A stretch of 64,000 bases of DNA. Source: Fremontodendron californicum (Eukaryota; Streptophyta; Magnoliopsida; Malvales; Malvaceae). This document shows, one piece after another, positions 45,676-58,124 of this stretch; position 1 is the first letter of the stretch; the number at the start of each line of letters is the position of its first letter. The translations under genes and the position numbers were made by a program. The notes under the pieces are model-generated. The model did not search any database and was not told the DNA's origin. It saw only the letters and a list, made by a program, of their open reading frames with translations. The DNA lies in NCBI GenBank assembly GCA_030761205.1, contig JAULJL010000039.1, positions 2,986,001-3,050,000 on the forward strand. Direction: 5' to 3'.

Positions 45676-46102
45676 AGGGGTGTAAATGAGACATGTATGC
45701 TCGCAAGCTACTCGAGTTCGACTCGAAAAAAACTCGAATTTGATTCGGTCATTATCGAGCCGAGCTCGAGTAGCTCGAGCTATCGAGCCGAGCTCGAGCT
45801 CGAGTATTCGAGCAGCTCGCGAGCCTAATCGAGCTTTTTTTATTTATAATATTTTTATTATTAATTTATCATTTTATCCTTAATATATTTATACATACTT
45901 AAAAACTCTTAATTCGAGCTCGAGCTCGAGTATATAAACGAGCCTAATCGAGTCGAGCTCGAATAGTTCGATTTTATCTCGAGCCGAGCTCGAGCTTAAA
46001 AAATGATACTCGATCGAGCTCGAACCGAGCTTCGAGCCTCGAGTTCCGAATCGAGCTCGAGCTTCTCAGTATTCGAGCTCGGCTCGACTCGATTACAGCC
46101 CT
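45676..46102. mobile_element. Mutator-like MITE with 10-bp target duplication
   Basis: Flanked by identical AAGCCCTTGT at 45666-45675 and 46103-46112. Ends AGGGGTGTAAAT and the inverse AGGGCTGTAATC. The interior is largely made of GAGCTCGAG words in both orientations (45750-45830, 45910-46085), giving strong self-complementarity, plus an AT-rich centre. The 9-10 bp duplication suggests a Mutator-type transposase. Confidence 0.8.
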
Positions 46103-46112
46103 AAGCCCTTGT

Positions 46113-47910
46113 GGTTAATTTTTGCTGCCATTACACAAATCATGTGGAGATAAAAAAACATTTTAAAATTCAAAATTTTTTTGGGAGCTTTTCATCTAGT
46201 TAGTGTCAAGTTCATAGTTCTTTTGGCTATTTTATTCTAAATCTTGAGATTGACAAAATAAGATTGATTTATGAGACAAAGAGAAAATTTTACTTTATTT
46301 TATTGCATCCAATTGTATGACATTGGTCATCAATAATCACTTATCAACTTAATAACATAAACCGAATCTAGAGCTTAACTCAGTTGGTTCATTCAATTAC
46401 TTTTAAGAGATTGTATCCAACATGTCTGAAATTCAAATCCCAATATCTATAACCCTTTTCCATTTCCCTAAGTTGTGACTTGTTTTTTACCAAAAAAAAA
46501 AAAAAAACTTAAAATAACAGAAACTTGCTTATATATGATGGGTGGATAGACAGGTTCAAAATTTTAACTTATTAGATACTATCAAGTTTCTTTAATTTAC
46601 TGGAATTTTGTATAAACATGATTTTTTTTTCTTTTTTCGGGGTGTAGCTAATTTTTTTTGTCCTTTATTTTCAATTAGAAACCATTCAATTTCAATGTCA
46701 AACACCAGTATTTGTTTTGCATAGCCAGGTTATTTCAAAAGTTCAAAGTAAAATATATAAACTAGGTTCATAATAAAAGGAGGAATGTCACAGATGATTA
46801 AAATTATTCATGGATCAGATTGGATTAGATATGGATAAAAAAATTTGTTTGTTCAAAGCTCAGCCTGATCTATCGAATCTGAAAAACCTGTTTTGTTATT
46901 TAAAATATATTAAAATATTATTTTTATATTAATATTTTTATATTTTTTAATTAAATTTAAATAAAATTATAATAATTTGAATCAGGTCGAGTTTAAAATA
47001 TCTTATCTCAAATCTGACTCAATTTGAATTGGATTTATTGAATAGACGAATAACACGATCCTTAAATAGGTATGCAATTAATTTGCTTAATAAAATTTAG
47101 TAGTAGAAATTTTTATTCTAAAAAAACTAGAAATCTCTCTTTCTTTTTTTCCTCCATATACATGTACAATGATGTGTTTTCTTATAATCTTATGTGACAT
47201 CTACAAAGCTATCAAAAAATCTGGCTGAAAATTAGGAGAGGATGATATTTTTCAATTGCTAGAAAAAGAATGCTAGGAAAATGTTACTAAATTTTTTTAA
47301 GGCATCAATAATTGGTAGGAAAATGTCATAAATTTAATTCTGTTAGATAGTGATTGAAACAAGAGTCCTATACTCATAAATAATTACAAAATTTTGAACA
47401 GGGAAAAGGAAAGAAAATATACTTTTACTATTAAAGTCTGCTTTTGCTTTGAATAAAAAGTTTCGTAAAGATGATGGTTTTTGAATTTGAGCATTTAGGT
47501 AATTTATGTTGTTTTGTGAAGAAATAAATTTTAAATGATATTTTTAGATTTTATTTTTATAATTGATCTAAATTGTTTTGTATAAAAAATGGATTTTTTT
47601 TTAATAAAAACAAAGAAAAAATCAATTATTGTGACAATTTCAGTAATACAACATTGATGTGGCTTAAATACCTCGTTTAAAAAAAAAAAAAAATTAAAAG
47701 AATCCTCATTTGAGAATAAAGATCTTAATCTACCTTGGGAAGAACTCCAAGTCTCCCAGTACTCCCTTAACATATAGGGTTTTATATACTTCCATATTTT
47801 CCACTTCAATTCCCTTTTTTAAGAAAAATTCGTGTAACACTTTTTTTCTACTATTTAAGAAAAATAGTTTTTAATTTTTTTAAAAAATATTCTACTTCAC
47901 TATCTTCTTT
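46113..47910. other. Intergenic DNA
   Basis: No supported gene. 46795-47065 is a weak, decayed TAGACCTG-type MITE (CTCAGCCTGATCTATCGAA; TCAGGTCGAGTTT). Confidence 0.45.
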
Positions 47911-47918
47911 GCTCACAC

Positions 47919-48162
47919 TAAACTTGTTCGCAAACGAACCAATTTAATCCGAATTAGATTGAATTTAAGATATATTTTTAATAATTTAAATTGATCCAAT
48001 TTAGCTCCAATTATTATTTAAATAATAAAAAATTTTATTTGAATTTAATTATAATTTTTTTTAAAAAAAATTAAATATATTTTTAAATAATATAATAAAA
48101 TTTTAAATCGAATTAGACCTAAACAAATAATTTTTTATTTAAATTTAAGTTCAACATGTCTA
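47919..48162. mobile_element. TAGACCTG MITE copy (244 bp)
   Basis: Starts TAAACTTGTTCGCAAACG, ends TTCAACATGTCTA. Flanks GCTCACAC (47911-47918) and ACTCACAC (48163-48170), 7/8 identical. Confidence 0.75.
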
Positions 48163-48232
48163 ACTCACACTAATATTCAACATTTGCTTTTCATCTTACC
48201 TTGACTACAATAGAAAGATGAAAACTCTGAAA

Positions 48233-48295
<63 letters not shown>

Positions 48296-48732
48296 AGATG
48301 AAAACGCCTCATTTTTTCTTTTCACCGTCACTTTTCTCCTTTTTGATATACGAATTCATTCCAAGGGTAGGATCCTTCTCGGAAGCTGGTGAAAGTGCTC
48401 TTTTTGAAAGAAAAAGTCCCCTTTTTACTTTTATTTGGTGATTTATTTTTGAGAAAGATAAAATTATCTTGGTAATTAGTATCGTTTTTTTTCATGGGTC
48501 CTAGTACTATTTATACATATATAATTTAATCATGCCCCCCCATATGACCTATCCTTTCACTAATAGTAGTGCTTTTAAATATTTGTAATAAAGCAATTTT
48601 TATTCTATAATAAATATATACGGCAGCCTTATTTTGGGAAAGTATAGACAGCATCAAATTTTTAACTTTAATTTTGAAAACTTACATATTTTGATACCAA
48701 ATTGACAGGAATGCTTTAAGGACCCTACCAAG

Positions 48733-49042
48733 TAGGCTTGTTTATAGGTTGAGTTATTCGTTCAATTCGATGAGTTCGGTTTGAATTGGATTAGGTTTGG
48801 ATATGAATTTTCATAATTCAAATTGATCCAGTCCGACGGACTAATATTTATTTTAATAAAAAAATTTTATTTAAAATTAATTATAAAAATATATAAATAT
48901 TAATATAAAAATAATTTTTTAGTATTTTTAAATAATAAAATAAACTTTCAAATCTGATATGGGCTCGACCGAGTCGAGCTTTTGGCAAGAAAAAATTAAA
49001 ATGTTCCTAACCCGAACCCAGTCCGGCCTATGAACACCTCTA
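48733..49042. mobile_element. TAGACCTG MITE copy (310 bp)
   Basis: Starts TAGGCTTGTTTATAGGTTG, ends GGCCTATGAACACCTCTA. Flanks CTACCAAG (48725-48732) and CTATAAAG (49043-49050), 6/8 identical. Confidence 0.75.
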
Positions 49043-49050
49043 CTATAAAG

Positions 49051-50510
49051 TAGAGAGCTATTGTTAATTTCATTGAAAAAAAAAATTTAAGAGGGTACAC
49101 AAGAGATCATAATTTAAAAAAAAAAAATTATAAATAATAAAATTCAAAATTTAAACCTATTAAATATTATTTTTAAAAAATAATTATATGAACTAATTAA
49201 ATTAAATACTAACTTTGAGAAAATATACTTAGGAATATTAAAGGAAAAAAAGAAGGAAAGAAACTATATTCTGCTAGCAAGTTGAAAATTTGCATGGAAC
49301 CTCCATAATTATTGATTGAACTTTTTGAGGTTTAGTCCATGTGGATATTTGCTCCTTAATGAGTGCTCTCAGCTTGGGGTTATTTATTTAGATGTTTAAT
49401 AGTACTAGGATCGATCTCTTTCCGAAACTAGACCCTTTGATTACTAGTCTGATCAAATAGTACTTTAAATAATTAAAATTTAAAATAAACCAAAAATAAA
49501 TTAATTAAAACAAATGGATTATATTTATACCCCATTTTGATTTTGATTTGATTGGCATGAATGAACGTCAAACTTAACTTTGTCTCCTGACCTAAAAGAT
49601 GAGCAGAAAGAAAAAGCCTTGATATGCCCTTTCTTTCTCTCCCTTTCTCCATGGTGTTTGAATGTTTTCTATATATATATTTTTAAAATAATTAATTCAT
49701 ACAATTTTTTTTAAAAGTATTATTAAATAAATTAAGATTTAAATTTTAATATTTATAATTTTTTTTATTTAAATTACGATACATTTTATACAAAAAAATT
49801 ACATGCTAAGCTCTCCCTCGAGTTTTTGCTCTATATTCCCCTATTGCTATTTTAAAGATAGCTACCAAAATGCAAAATAGCTACAACTTGGAGAATCTCC
49901 TTAGCATCCAAAGCAACTAAACTTTAGAAGGAAAAAAAATGGGATCAAAGAATAGCAATTTGGTCTTGGATAATGATCATGGCAAAAAGATATCATATAT
50001 CTCTAGCTAGCTAGGTATAGTCCAAAAGAAGGATTTTTTTTTTTTGTTTCCTCGTATTATAAGTTTTTTTTTTTCCTTTTCCTTTTATAAATTTATCACA
50101 TTTTATTTTTTACTTTTTTCAAAGGTGAGTGCGATTATGAGTCAAGATTATTTCTTCCCCTTTTTTCCCATTTTCCTTTTGCTTGTTGGGGCCTCTCAAA
50201 CAAAGTTGTCTCATATACTTTGAGAGTCAGACCTACCTCAAAATTCCCCTTCTTGCACTTTGGTCCATATTTTTTTTTTATGGGTACATATGGAAGACAT
50301 TGCTCATCATTTCACTGAAAAACAAGTGAATTTCATTAGATCTTTGGTGTCCATAACTTTATTTATATATATAATGAGATGTGTCAGCATCCACAACTCA
50401 CCCTGATTTATACTAGCATTAGATTTGAATAATAATTGTAAAAAAGGTAATTTAGTATTATTTATATTCCTTTCAAGAATTTTTCTTTCGGTTAAAATGA
50501 TCAAATTTGC
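49051..50510. other. AT-rich intergenic DNA
   Basis: No supported gene and no element with readable ends. Confidence 0.5.
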
Positions 50511-50518
50511 GCTTTGTT

Positions 50519-50799
50519 TAAACCTGTTTAAGGGTCGGACTATTTTTATAGGGTCAGGCTTGGACATGCATCTTGCCAAATTCGGGCCGGCTCGGCTCGG
50601 CCCGGCTCGAATTACTATTTATTAACAAAAAATATTTTTTTAAAATTTAATTCTAAAATATATAAATATAAAAATAAAAATAATTTATTAAATATTTTAA
50701 TATTTTTTAAATAGTGTTTCGAGGTCGGACCGGTCTACTTGAGTAAAGGTTGTAAAAAAAATTTGGACCATGACCAGGTCCTACCCATGAACACCTCTA
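50519..50799. mobile_element. TAGACCTG MITE copy (281 bp)
   Basis: Starts TAAACCTGTTTAAGGG, ends CCCATGAACACCTCTA. Flanks GCTTTGTT (50511-50518) and GCTTTGTC (50800-50807), 7/8 identical. Confidence 0.8.
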
Positions 50800-50807
50800 G
50801 CTTTGTC

Positions 50808-51232
50808 TAATAATGATATTTAATTTGTTCTTTTGTGATAACAAACAAAATAATGAAGTTTTAACTAGCCCGAGTAAAAGTTTGTTGTTTGAACTTTGAA
50901 GTGATGCATCAACACTTGTTGAAAAATTTAGCAGGATCACTTAAAAATGATGTGGATCTGCAAATTATGTAAAATTTCCCTGGATTTCACGTTAATAGCA
51001 TAACAAACCATGGTATTCTTGTCGTAATATACCTTGAATTTCACGAAAATTAGAGGAGAAAAAAAAAAAAAAACTCATACTAATAATAATAATAATAATA
51101 TCTTTCTAAAATATTGAGAGGAAGATATTGGTGTCCCTATTAAGTAAGAATTTACAGATAAACATAGTCATTCGAGCTTGTCTCCTTTGTGTATTGGAAT
51201 ATGAATACAAGGCAAAATAAAAAAAATATATA
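50808..51232. other. Intergenic DNA
   Basis: No supported gene. Contains a short (AAT)n run at about 51081-51100. Confidence 0.5.
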
Positions 51233-51420
51233 TTTAGAGTCCATTTAACTGATGTTTATAAGCACCTGTTAAAGATTATTTAATTATTAATTTAAATTTT
51301 TATTTTGCATTTGATACATTACGTTAATTTACTGAATTAAAAAAAAAAGTAAACTATTAAATATATTTTTCTTTCTATATATATCATCTTAACCTGTGTT
51401 TAATGGCATTGGTTAGCATT

Positions 51421-51452
<32 letters not shown>

Positions 51453-51684
51453 TCTCTTTATTATAGGATGCTTGGTCTCCTTGACAAGGTTATGGAAAAA
51501 TGTAGTATAATTATAAAACAAAGGAAAATGTTAATTAAAATCTAAAGACATTAGTTAAGGTGATATTAAAAAAAAAATGTAATTAATGATTTTTTTTTAA
51601 TTTAATAAAAGTAATGTATTAAATACAAAAAAATTAAATAATATTTAATTAGTGTTTATAGATATCAGTTAATCAGACTCTAAA
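51233..51684. mobile_element. Non-autonomous DNA element with about 110-bp inverted ends
   Basis: Left end TTTAGAGTCCATTTAACTGA and the inverse of the right end TTTAGAGTCTGATTAACTGA continue to match for about 110 bp (ATTATTTAATT, TTTGATACATTACGTTAA against TTTAATACATTACTTTTA). The centre includes an (AT)n run. No clear target duplication and no coding frame. The superfamily is not assigned. Confidence 0.65.
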
Positions 51685-52694
51685 ATTAATAATTGTAGTT
51701 GAAAAACAACTTAGATAATGGAAAAAGCTCAGAATAAAAATACAGTAGACAGGAAAAAAAAAAAAAAAAAAAAAGAAAGAATATGAGCTTCTGTTAACCT
51801 GCATGTGATGTGAATTTGTTCTTTCCCATTCAGCCTTTTTTTTTCTCCACTTTATTATTAAAGAAAACTCAAAGATGTTGAAGGATTATATATTTTGGGG
51901 TGACCCATAAAACTTTTCATTTTGTAATTAAGTGGATTCTTCTTGCCAGAATGCACGTACATGCATGAGTTAATACTTAATACATATATAAGTACTTATT
52001 AGGTTTTTTTTTTTTTTTGGTTTAAAAGATAGTCATTTTCAAATAATATTGTTGCAGGAAAAAAAAAGTGATAACACTGATTGATATGTCGAGAGATAGC
52101 CAGAAAGCAGGGGCGAAGGCAAGAATCGTATTTAAGGGGGCGACATAATATATATTTAGAAAAAGTTTGAATAATAATAAAAATTGTATATAAAATATTA
52201 AATTTGTAAATAATGTATAATATTTTAAAAAATAATTTTTTTAAATTTTAAATATTATAATTAATATTGGATATGTAAAAGATTTAATAAAATTAAAGTC
52301 TCAACGGAAAAAAAAATCTAGTCTAACTAAAAGAAGAATATGATTATTTCATAAAAAAACATAAAGATACATAGGTTTAGAAAAAAAAAAGAAGAGTTAA
52401 ATACACAAATTGTATTAAATATTATAGTTATTTAAATTTTTTTAATTATTTGTCTATTATGAAAGTAGAATATTATAGTTATTTAAATATGAAATTCTTC
52501 CATAATGAACTCGGGATGGCAGTTATTCTCTCTCGGCTCACGTTAGCAGGTCTAACGTGAGTCTTGGAAACCGCCATTTTCTTGCTCAATTTTCCAATTT
52601 TCTTGCTGATTCTTCTCCAAATTTCTTGTTGATTCTCTTCAATTTCTTTTGATTCCTCTATTCGCAAGCTTCAGGTTGAAGTTTGTCTTCGTTC

Positions 52695-54272
52695 ATGGAT
52701 TTCCCCAGTGTAGGGAGGGTTTCTTCCTCCCGTTCATCGATGGCAGTAAAAGATTCTCTGAATACCCCAGTGCAGCTCTCGGTCAGCTCAAAGTTGGAGG
52801 CTAACCTCTCGTACCTTAAATTGGCAGCTAATGGTGTTGAATCGAAGGTGAAAGAGCTAGGCGAAGTGAGCTCTGAGACAAGAAGCAAAGCGGTTATACC
52901 AGATCAAGATGATGAAGCTCGAGCAGTTGGGAAACATGTGACTGATTGGTGGTCGTTATTCTCTTCGAAATCTGATCAATCCCTTCAGTTTTTTCCTCCA
53001 TTGATGAGTGGTGGTAGGTTTGTGGTCAAACCTCCAAAAGAAGTTTTGGATGAAGGTTCTAATCAATGGCACAACTGGTGTTGGCTTAGTTCTTAGCTAG
53101 GGTTCCTACTTTCAGTCAATTTCAGAAATTTGCTAACCTAGTGTGGGGCAAGAAAGGTTCGATTGAAATAAAACCAACTGGTCAAAAATTGTTCTTGGTT
53201 AAGTTTCCTTCCCAGAGGACAAGGGATTGGGTTGTCGAATCTGGCCCTTGGCATATTCAGAATAAGGTGATCACCGTGAAGAAGTGGGAACCTGGTCTTC
53301 AAACACTGGAATTTGATATGAAACGTGTTCTTATTTGGATCAAGTTAGGAAACATACCATTGGAGATGTACACCAAAACAGGACTCAGCTACATTGCACG
53401 TGCTGTAAGGCAGCCTCTGTACATGGATAGGGTGACCTCTCTCCAACAGAAGCTGGATTATGCAAAGATTTGTCTGGAAATTGATGTGGATACAGAAATT
53501 CCCAGTAGTATAGAAGTTGAGCTTGTGAATAGGGTGATGGCTTCAGTCTCTGTAGAAGTGGCATGGATACCCCAACGTTGCCCCCATTGTAGACCTGGCA
53601 ATTCGTGTATCCGTCTCGTGTTCGTGTATTTTGTCGTGTCATAATCGTGTTTAAGGTATTTTATATTTATATAAACTTTGATAAGTTAATAATTCGTATT
53701 ATATAAATTTTGAGATATTCGTATATTCGTGTCGTGTTCGTGTTATTTTTTCATGTTCGTGTCGTCTTTTTAGTTATTTTTTCAGTGTTGTGTTCGTGTC
53801 GTGTCCAGTATTTCCAGGTCTACCCCATTGTAGGATCTTTGGACATGATGAGAAGGCCTACCCTGAGAATCCCAGGGTGACCCAGAAATGGATACTGAAT
53901 GAGACTATCAAGGAAGATGTAGGCTTACCAGATACTGAACTTAGCTCATTTGGAAAGGCAGTAGAGGTCAATGAGTCGGAATTGAGGAAGAATACAGTCC
54001 CATATAATACTAAGCATTTAGAACACTAAGCAGGAAAACAGCAAGCCTTGCATTCTATGAATAGGTTTGCAGTCTTGACCTCAACAGTAGAACAAGATGG
54101 AACAGATGATAAAGAGGGTGAGGAAGTTCCCTCTCCTAGGAAAATGAGAGTTGCAGCTGCAGGGGTAGCTGAACTTATGCTACAGTTAAATCCTAGGACA
54201 AGGGCTTTGAATGCCAAGGGTAAAGTAGGGAAACCTACTTTGGGGAGTTATACATCCTCCTCTAAATCATGA
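52695..54272 (+). pseudogene. LINE ORF1 (DUF4283 and zinc knuckle), broken
   Basis: Starts MDFPSVGRV at 52695. A DUF4283-type RNA-binding domain covers about 53020-53420 (LFLVKFPSQRTRDWVVESGPW; IKLGNIPLEMYT), and a CCHC-like knuckle follows (CPHC, then GHDEKAYPENP after the inserted MITE). Breaks: a frameshift near 53095, a MITE at 53590-53822 that falls inside the knuckle, and a TAA near 54027. The last segment ends at 54272, where its TGA overlaps the ORF2 ATG (ATGA at 54269-54272). In an intact LINE this protein would coat the RNA. Confidence 0.8.
53590..53822. mobile_element. TAGACCTGG MITE inserted in LINE ORF1 (233 bp)
   Basis: Ends TAGACCTGGCAATTCGTGTA and ATTTCCAGGTCTA. Perfect 8-bp duplication CCCCATTG at 53582-53589 and 53823-53830. 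The interior is built from 'gtgtcgtgttcgtgt' words and an AT-rich centre. It shares the terminal octamer TAGACCTG with the other MITE family in this window. Confidence 0.92.
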
Positions 54273-57200
54273 AGAATCTTCTGTTTTGGAACGTCAGGGG
54301 GCTAAATGACCCTGACAAATAGTACAGAGTAGTTAGTAGAGTTAGAAGTATGAAGATTGACATTATATGTTTGCTTGAAACTAGAGTAAAACAGCAAAAT
54401 GTGCAGGCTATTACAAACAAGCATTTTATTGGTTGGAGCTTGTTTGAAAATTACAATGCTGCTTACAATGGAAGGATCTGGGTCCTTTGGAGAAACCAGT
54501 GGTAGGTTCAATATGTTGAGGCCACTGATCAAGTGTTAACCTTCACATTAACACATGATAGTAAAACATTCTTTGTGTTTGCAGTATATGGTAGCAATAA
54601 GGAGGCTGAAAGACAATCCCTATGGCAAAGTCTCACTAATGTTTCTAGCAGGGTTGGAGACAATCCGTGGATGGTGACTGGAGACTTCAATGTCATAAAC
54701 CATCCCAATGAGAGATCAGATTTTGATGGTTCCCAAACTATTGGAGCTGATATCAGGATTTTTCAAGAATGCCAAGCTCAGCTAGACCTTTTTGATCATC
54801 CTTACTCTGGTCCCCTTTATACCTGGTGTAACAATAGGCTTGAAAGAGCTTTGTTTTTAGTGAATCCAAGCTAGCATGTAAACTTCCTTAGCTCGAGTGT
54901 GGAATTTTTGGCCCCTGAGGTATCTGATCACAGCCCTAGTTTGGTAAGACTTCAAAACTCAAAATTTTCCCCTCCCAAACCGTTTAAGTTCTTCAACTAC
55001 TGGACAACTCACCATGATTATAGAAGAATTGTTGAGCAATCATGGTCTCTGCCAACTGAGGGCATGCCTATGCAAAGGCTACACAATAAGCTGAAAAGGT
55101 TGAAGACTGATTTGAGGGCCCTGAATAAGGCTTGCTTCAGTCAAATCTTTCAAAGAGTTGTGGAAATGAAGATTGAACTTGAAACTCTACAACTGGAAAA
55201 GCTTGCCTTGCCCCCACTAAGGATGTGATTTTACTTGAGAAGAAACTAGCAATTGAGATGTCAGAATTGACTGCAGCAGAAGAGAAGTTTTACAAGCAGA
55301 AGTTCAAGAATACAATGGGTGAAAGAGGGGGATCAAAACATGGGATTTTTTCATAAGCAGGTGATTGTTAAGAAAAGATGCAATTCCATTAGGATTTTAC
55401 ATGACGACCAAGGAAACAAATTGGAGAATTTCACTCAAATCTCCACTGAAGCTGTGAAGTATTATCAGCAACTGCTAGACACTACTGATCAGGAAGTTAC
55501 TGGCTGCTTTGAAAGCTTGTTGAAAGAGTTGCTAAATACTGATTCATCCATTGAAATGCAGAACCTGTTGGCTGCTCCTATCACTGGGGAAGAAATCCAA
55601 TCCACCTTGTTTGGATTAAATGGAAATAAGGCACCAAGCCCAGATGGATATACTGCTTACTTTTTCAAAAGCTCCTGGGACATAGTGGGGAAGGATGTGG
55701 TGGAAGCAGTTGAATCTTATTTCAGAACGGGGGAAATGCTGCCTGCACTTAACTCAACTATCATAACCCTAGTGCCTATGGTTCATAATCCTCAGAGTAT
55801 GGTTGACTTCAGGCCTATTTCCTGTTGCACAACCATTTACAAATGCATTACAACAATCTCGACTAACAGATTGAAGAAATGCTTGCCAACAATCATTTCA
55901 AACAACCAAAGTGCTTTTGCGGAGGGTAGGAGGTTAGTTGACAACGTGATGCTTGCTCAGGAACTTGTATATGGCTATCATAGGGCCATGTGCCCAAGGT
56001 GTGCTCTTAAAAACGATCTAAGGAAAGCTTTTGACTCCTTGGATTGGACTTTCATCACACAGGTGTTATCAGCCATGGGTTTTCCAAGGGTTTTTACAGA
56101 TTGGATAAGTGGATATGTCACCACTCCCAAGTTCTCTGTTTCCATCAATGAAGGGCTAATGGGATTCTTTACAGGTTCTAAAGGAGTTCGTCAGGGTGAC
56201 CCTATCTCTCCGTTTCTATTCGTTATTGCTATGAATGTTTTATCTTGCCTCCTTAACACAACTGCTGCCTATGGAGTGTTTTCTTTTCACCCTAAGTGTA
56301 GCAAGATCAAACTCACTCACCTCTGTTTCACTGATGACCTTTGAATCTTCACCAAAGGTCAACCAGATTCTATTGAGGCCATCACAAAAATCTTGGAGGT
56401 GTTTTACAAATTCTCTGGCTTGAAATTGAACCCTTCCAAAAGTGAACTCTTCAGCTTTGGAGTTAGTCATGAAATGTTGCAGTTGATGGTTGAAAAAGCT
56501 GGTTTCAAGCTCGGAACTCTTCCAGTCAAGTACCTTGGAGTACCTTTGATCTCTAGAAGGTTGAGTGAAAAGGACTGTGAGCCTTTAGTGGAGAAAGTCA
56601 CCTAGAGAATTATGGGATGGGCAGTGAAGCACCTGTCATTTGCTGGCAGGCTCCAACTCATCCAAGCAGTCATCTTCAGTATCCAAAACTTTTGGTGTGA
56701 GAATTTGCTGTTGCCTAAGAAAGTTATAGCTAAAGTTACTCAGCTTTGCAATGCATTCTTATGGAAGGGATGGGAGGGAAATGCAAAAGGAGCCAGGGTA
56801 AGTTGGCATGCTCTCTGCCATCCAAAAGGTGAAAGGGGGCTAGGCCTTAAGAATCTGATTTCCTGGAATAAAGCTTGCATATTAAAGAATCTCTGGTAGA
56901 TTCTCACCCATGCTGGTTCACTATGGGTTGCCTGGATTGAAACATACGTTCTGAAAGGAAGAGATGTTATGCAGTTGCTTCCTCTCCAAGGATACAGTTG
57001 GAGTTGGAGGAAGCTGTTAAAATTGAGAAACACTGCTCGTATTTTCATGCAGCAACAAGGAGATAGATGGGAATGGAAGGGACTAGATCCAAACTATAAA
57101 GCAAGTCAGATTTGGAAGAAGTTGAGGCACAAGCAAGACAAAGTCGATTGGCATCGACTGGTTTGGTGTCAATTCCTTATTACCAGGCATTCGTTTATTG

Positions 57201-57676
57201 CTTGGTTGGCAATCCTGGATAGGCTGCCAGCACGTTCCAGAATGAGGCATTGGGGTGGCCAAGTTTCCCTTGAGTGTATGCACTACAGGACAGAGGATGA
57301 GACTGGAGATCACATATTTTTTCAATGTTGTTATTCTAAGAAACTGTGGGAGATGATATTGCTTGCTTGTGGCATTACAAAGGCAGTAGGGACTTGGCAA
57401 GAAGAGGTTGATTGGGCTGTCACAAGGCTCAAGGGGAAGGCATTGATCACTGTTATATTAAGAATAGCCTGGAATGCTTACATTTATTTCATCTGGCAAG
57501 AACGAAACAAGAGATTGCATGGAGGTCAGGGCAGGCAAGAGCAAGATCTTTTCTTCTTAATTACAAATGTTGTCCGAGATAGATTGATAAGATTGAACAA
57601 TGTAACAAACGATCCTATAAATAAGATGTTATGTGAGTCGTGGGGGTTAGGGTCTGATATGTTGGGAAGAGAATAG
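54269..57676 (+). pseudogene. LINE ORF2: endonuclease, reverse transcriptase, zf-RVT; broken
   Basis: Domains in order: an AP-type endonuclease (54269-54950: LFWNVRGLNDP, CLLETRVK, VTGDFNVI, SDHSP); a reverse transcriptase (55600-56600: NGNKAPSPDGY, DFRPISCC, KNDLRKAFDSLDW, GVRQGDPISPFLF, FTDDL, KYLGVPL); and a zf-RVT domain (57080-57330: WKKLRHKQDKVDWHRLVW, HIFFQCCYSKKLW). No RNase H domain follows. Stops occur near 54318, 54505, 54872, 56342 (right after the FTDD catalytic aspartates), 56603 and 56897, and two frameshifts near 55210 and 55316. The element therefore cannot make active protein. Confidence 0.85.
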
Positions 57677-57827
57677 GTATACATGCACAGGTAGTTGGTG
57701 TTTGTACAAAACAGTGTTAATAGTGTCTGTACATAACAACTTGTATTTTTTGTAGCAGTTTTTACTGCTTCCTGGATAAATAAAGAACTTTACTTATCCA
57801 AAAAAGAAAAGAAAAAAAAGTAGAATA

Positions 57828-58119
57828 AAAATTATTAATACAATAATTAATGTCTATGTATCTATTTGATTGATTGATAAGGAAAATATAAAAAATTAAT
57901 TAATAATTAATGAGGCAAAATTGAAAGTGTTAATAAATGTATCATGCCAAAATATAAATTTTACAAAGAAAGATCAAATAAAAAAATGGAAGAGGCCAAA
58001 CCATAATTTATCACATTTTAAAGTGAAAATACAATAAAATTTTTAGGATGTTAAAAATTAAGAAAGGTCAAACCATAATTTATAACATTTTAAAATAAAA
58101 ATGGAATATAACTTTTAAG
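57828..58119. other. AT-rich spacer
   Basis: Two short diverged direct repeats ('gaggccaaaccataatttatcacattttaaa' like, at about 57990 and 58066). Nothing else seen. Confidence 0.4.
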
Positions 58120-58124
58120 ATGTT

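Larger units (their letters stand above)
52473..57816 (+). mobile_element. Near full-length L1-type LINE (broken)
   Basis: Two coding regions in the usual order, followed by AATAAAG (57778) and an A-rich tail (57799-57819). The 11-bp word AAAGTAGAATA flanks it at 52462-52472 and 57817-57827, a plausible target duplication. A nearby duplicated 20-bp word (TATTATAGTTATTTAAAT at 52421 and 52472) makes the exact 5' end less certain. About 5.3 kb including one inserted MITE. Confidence 0.8.
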
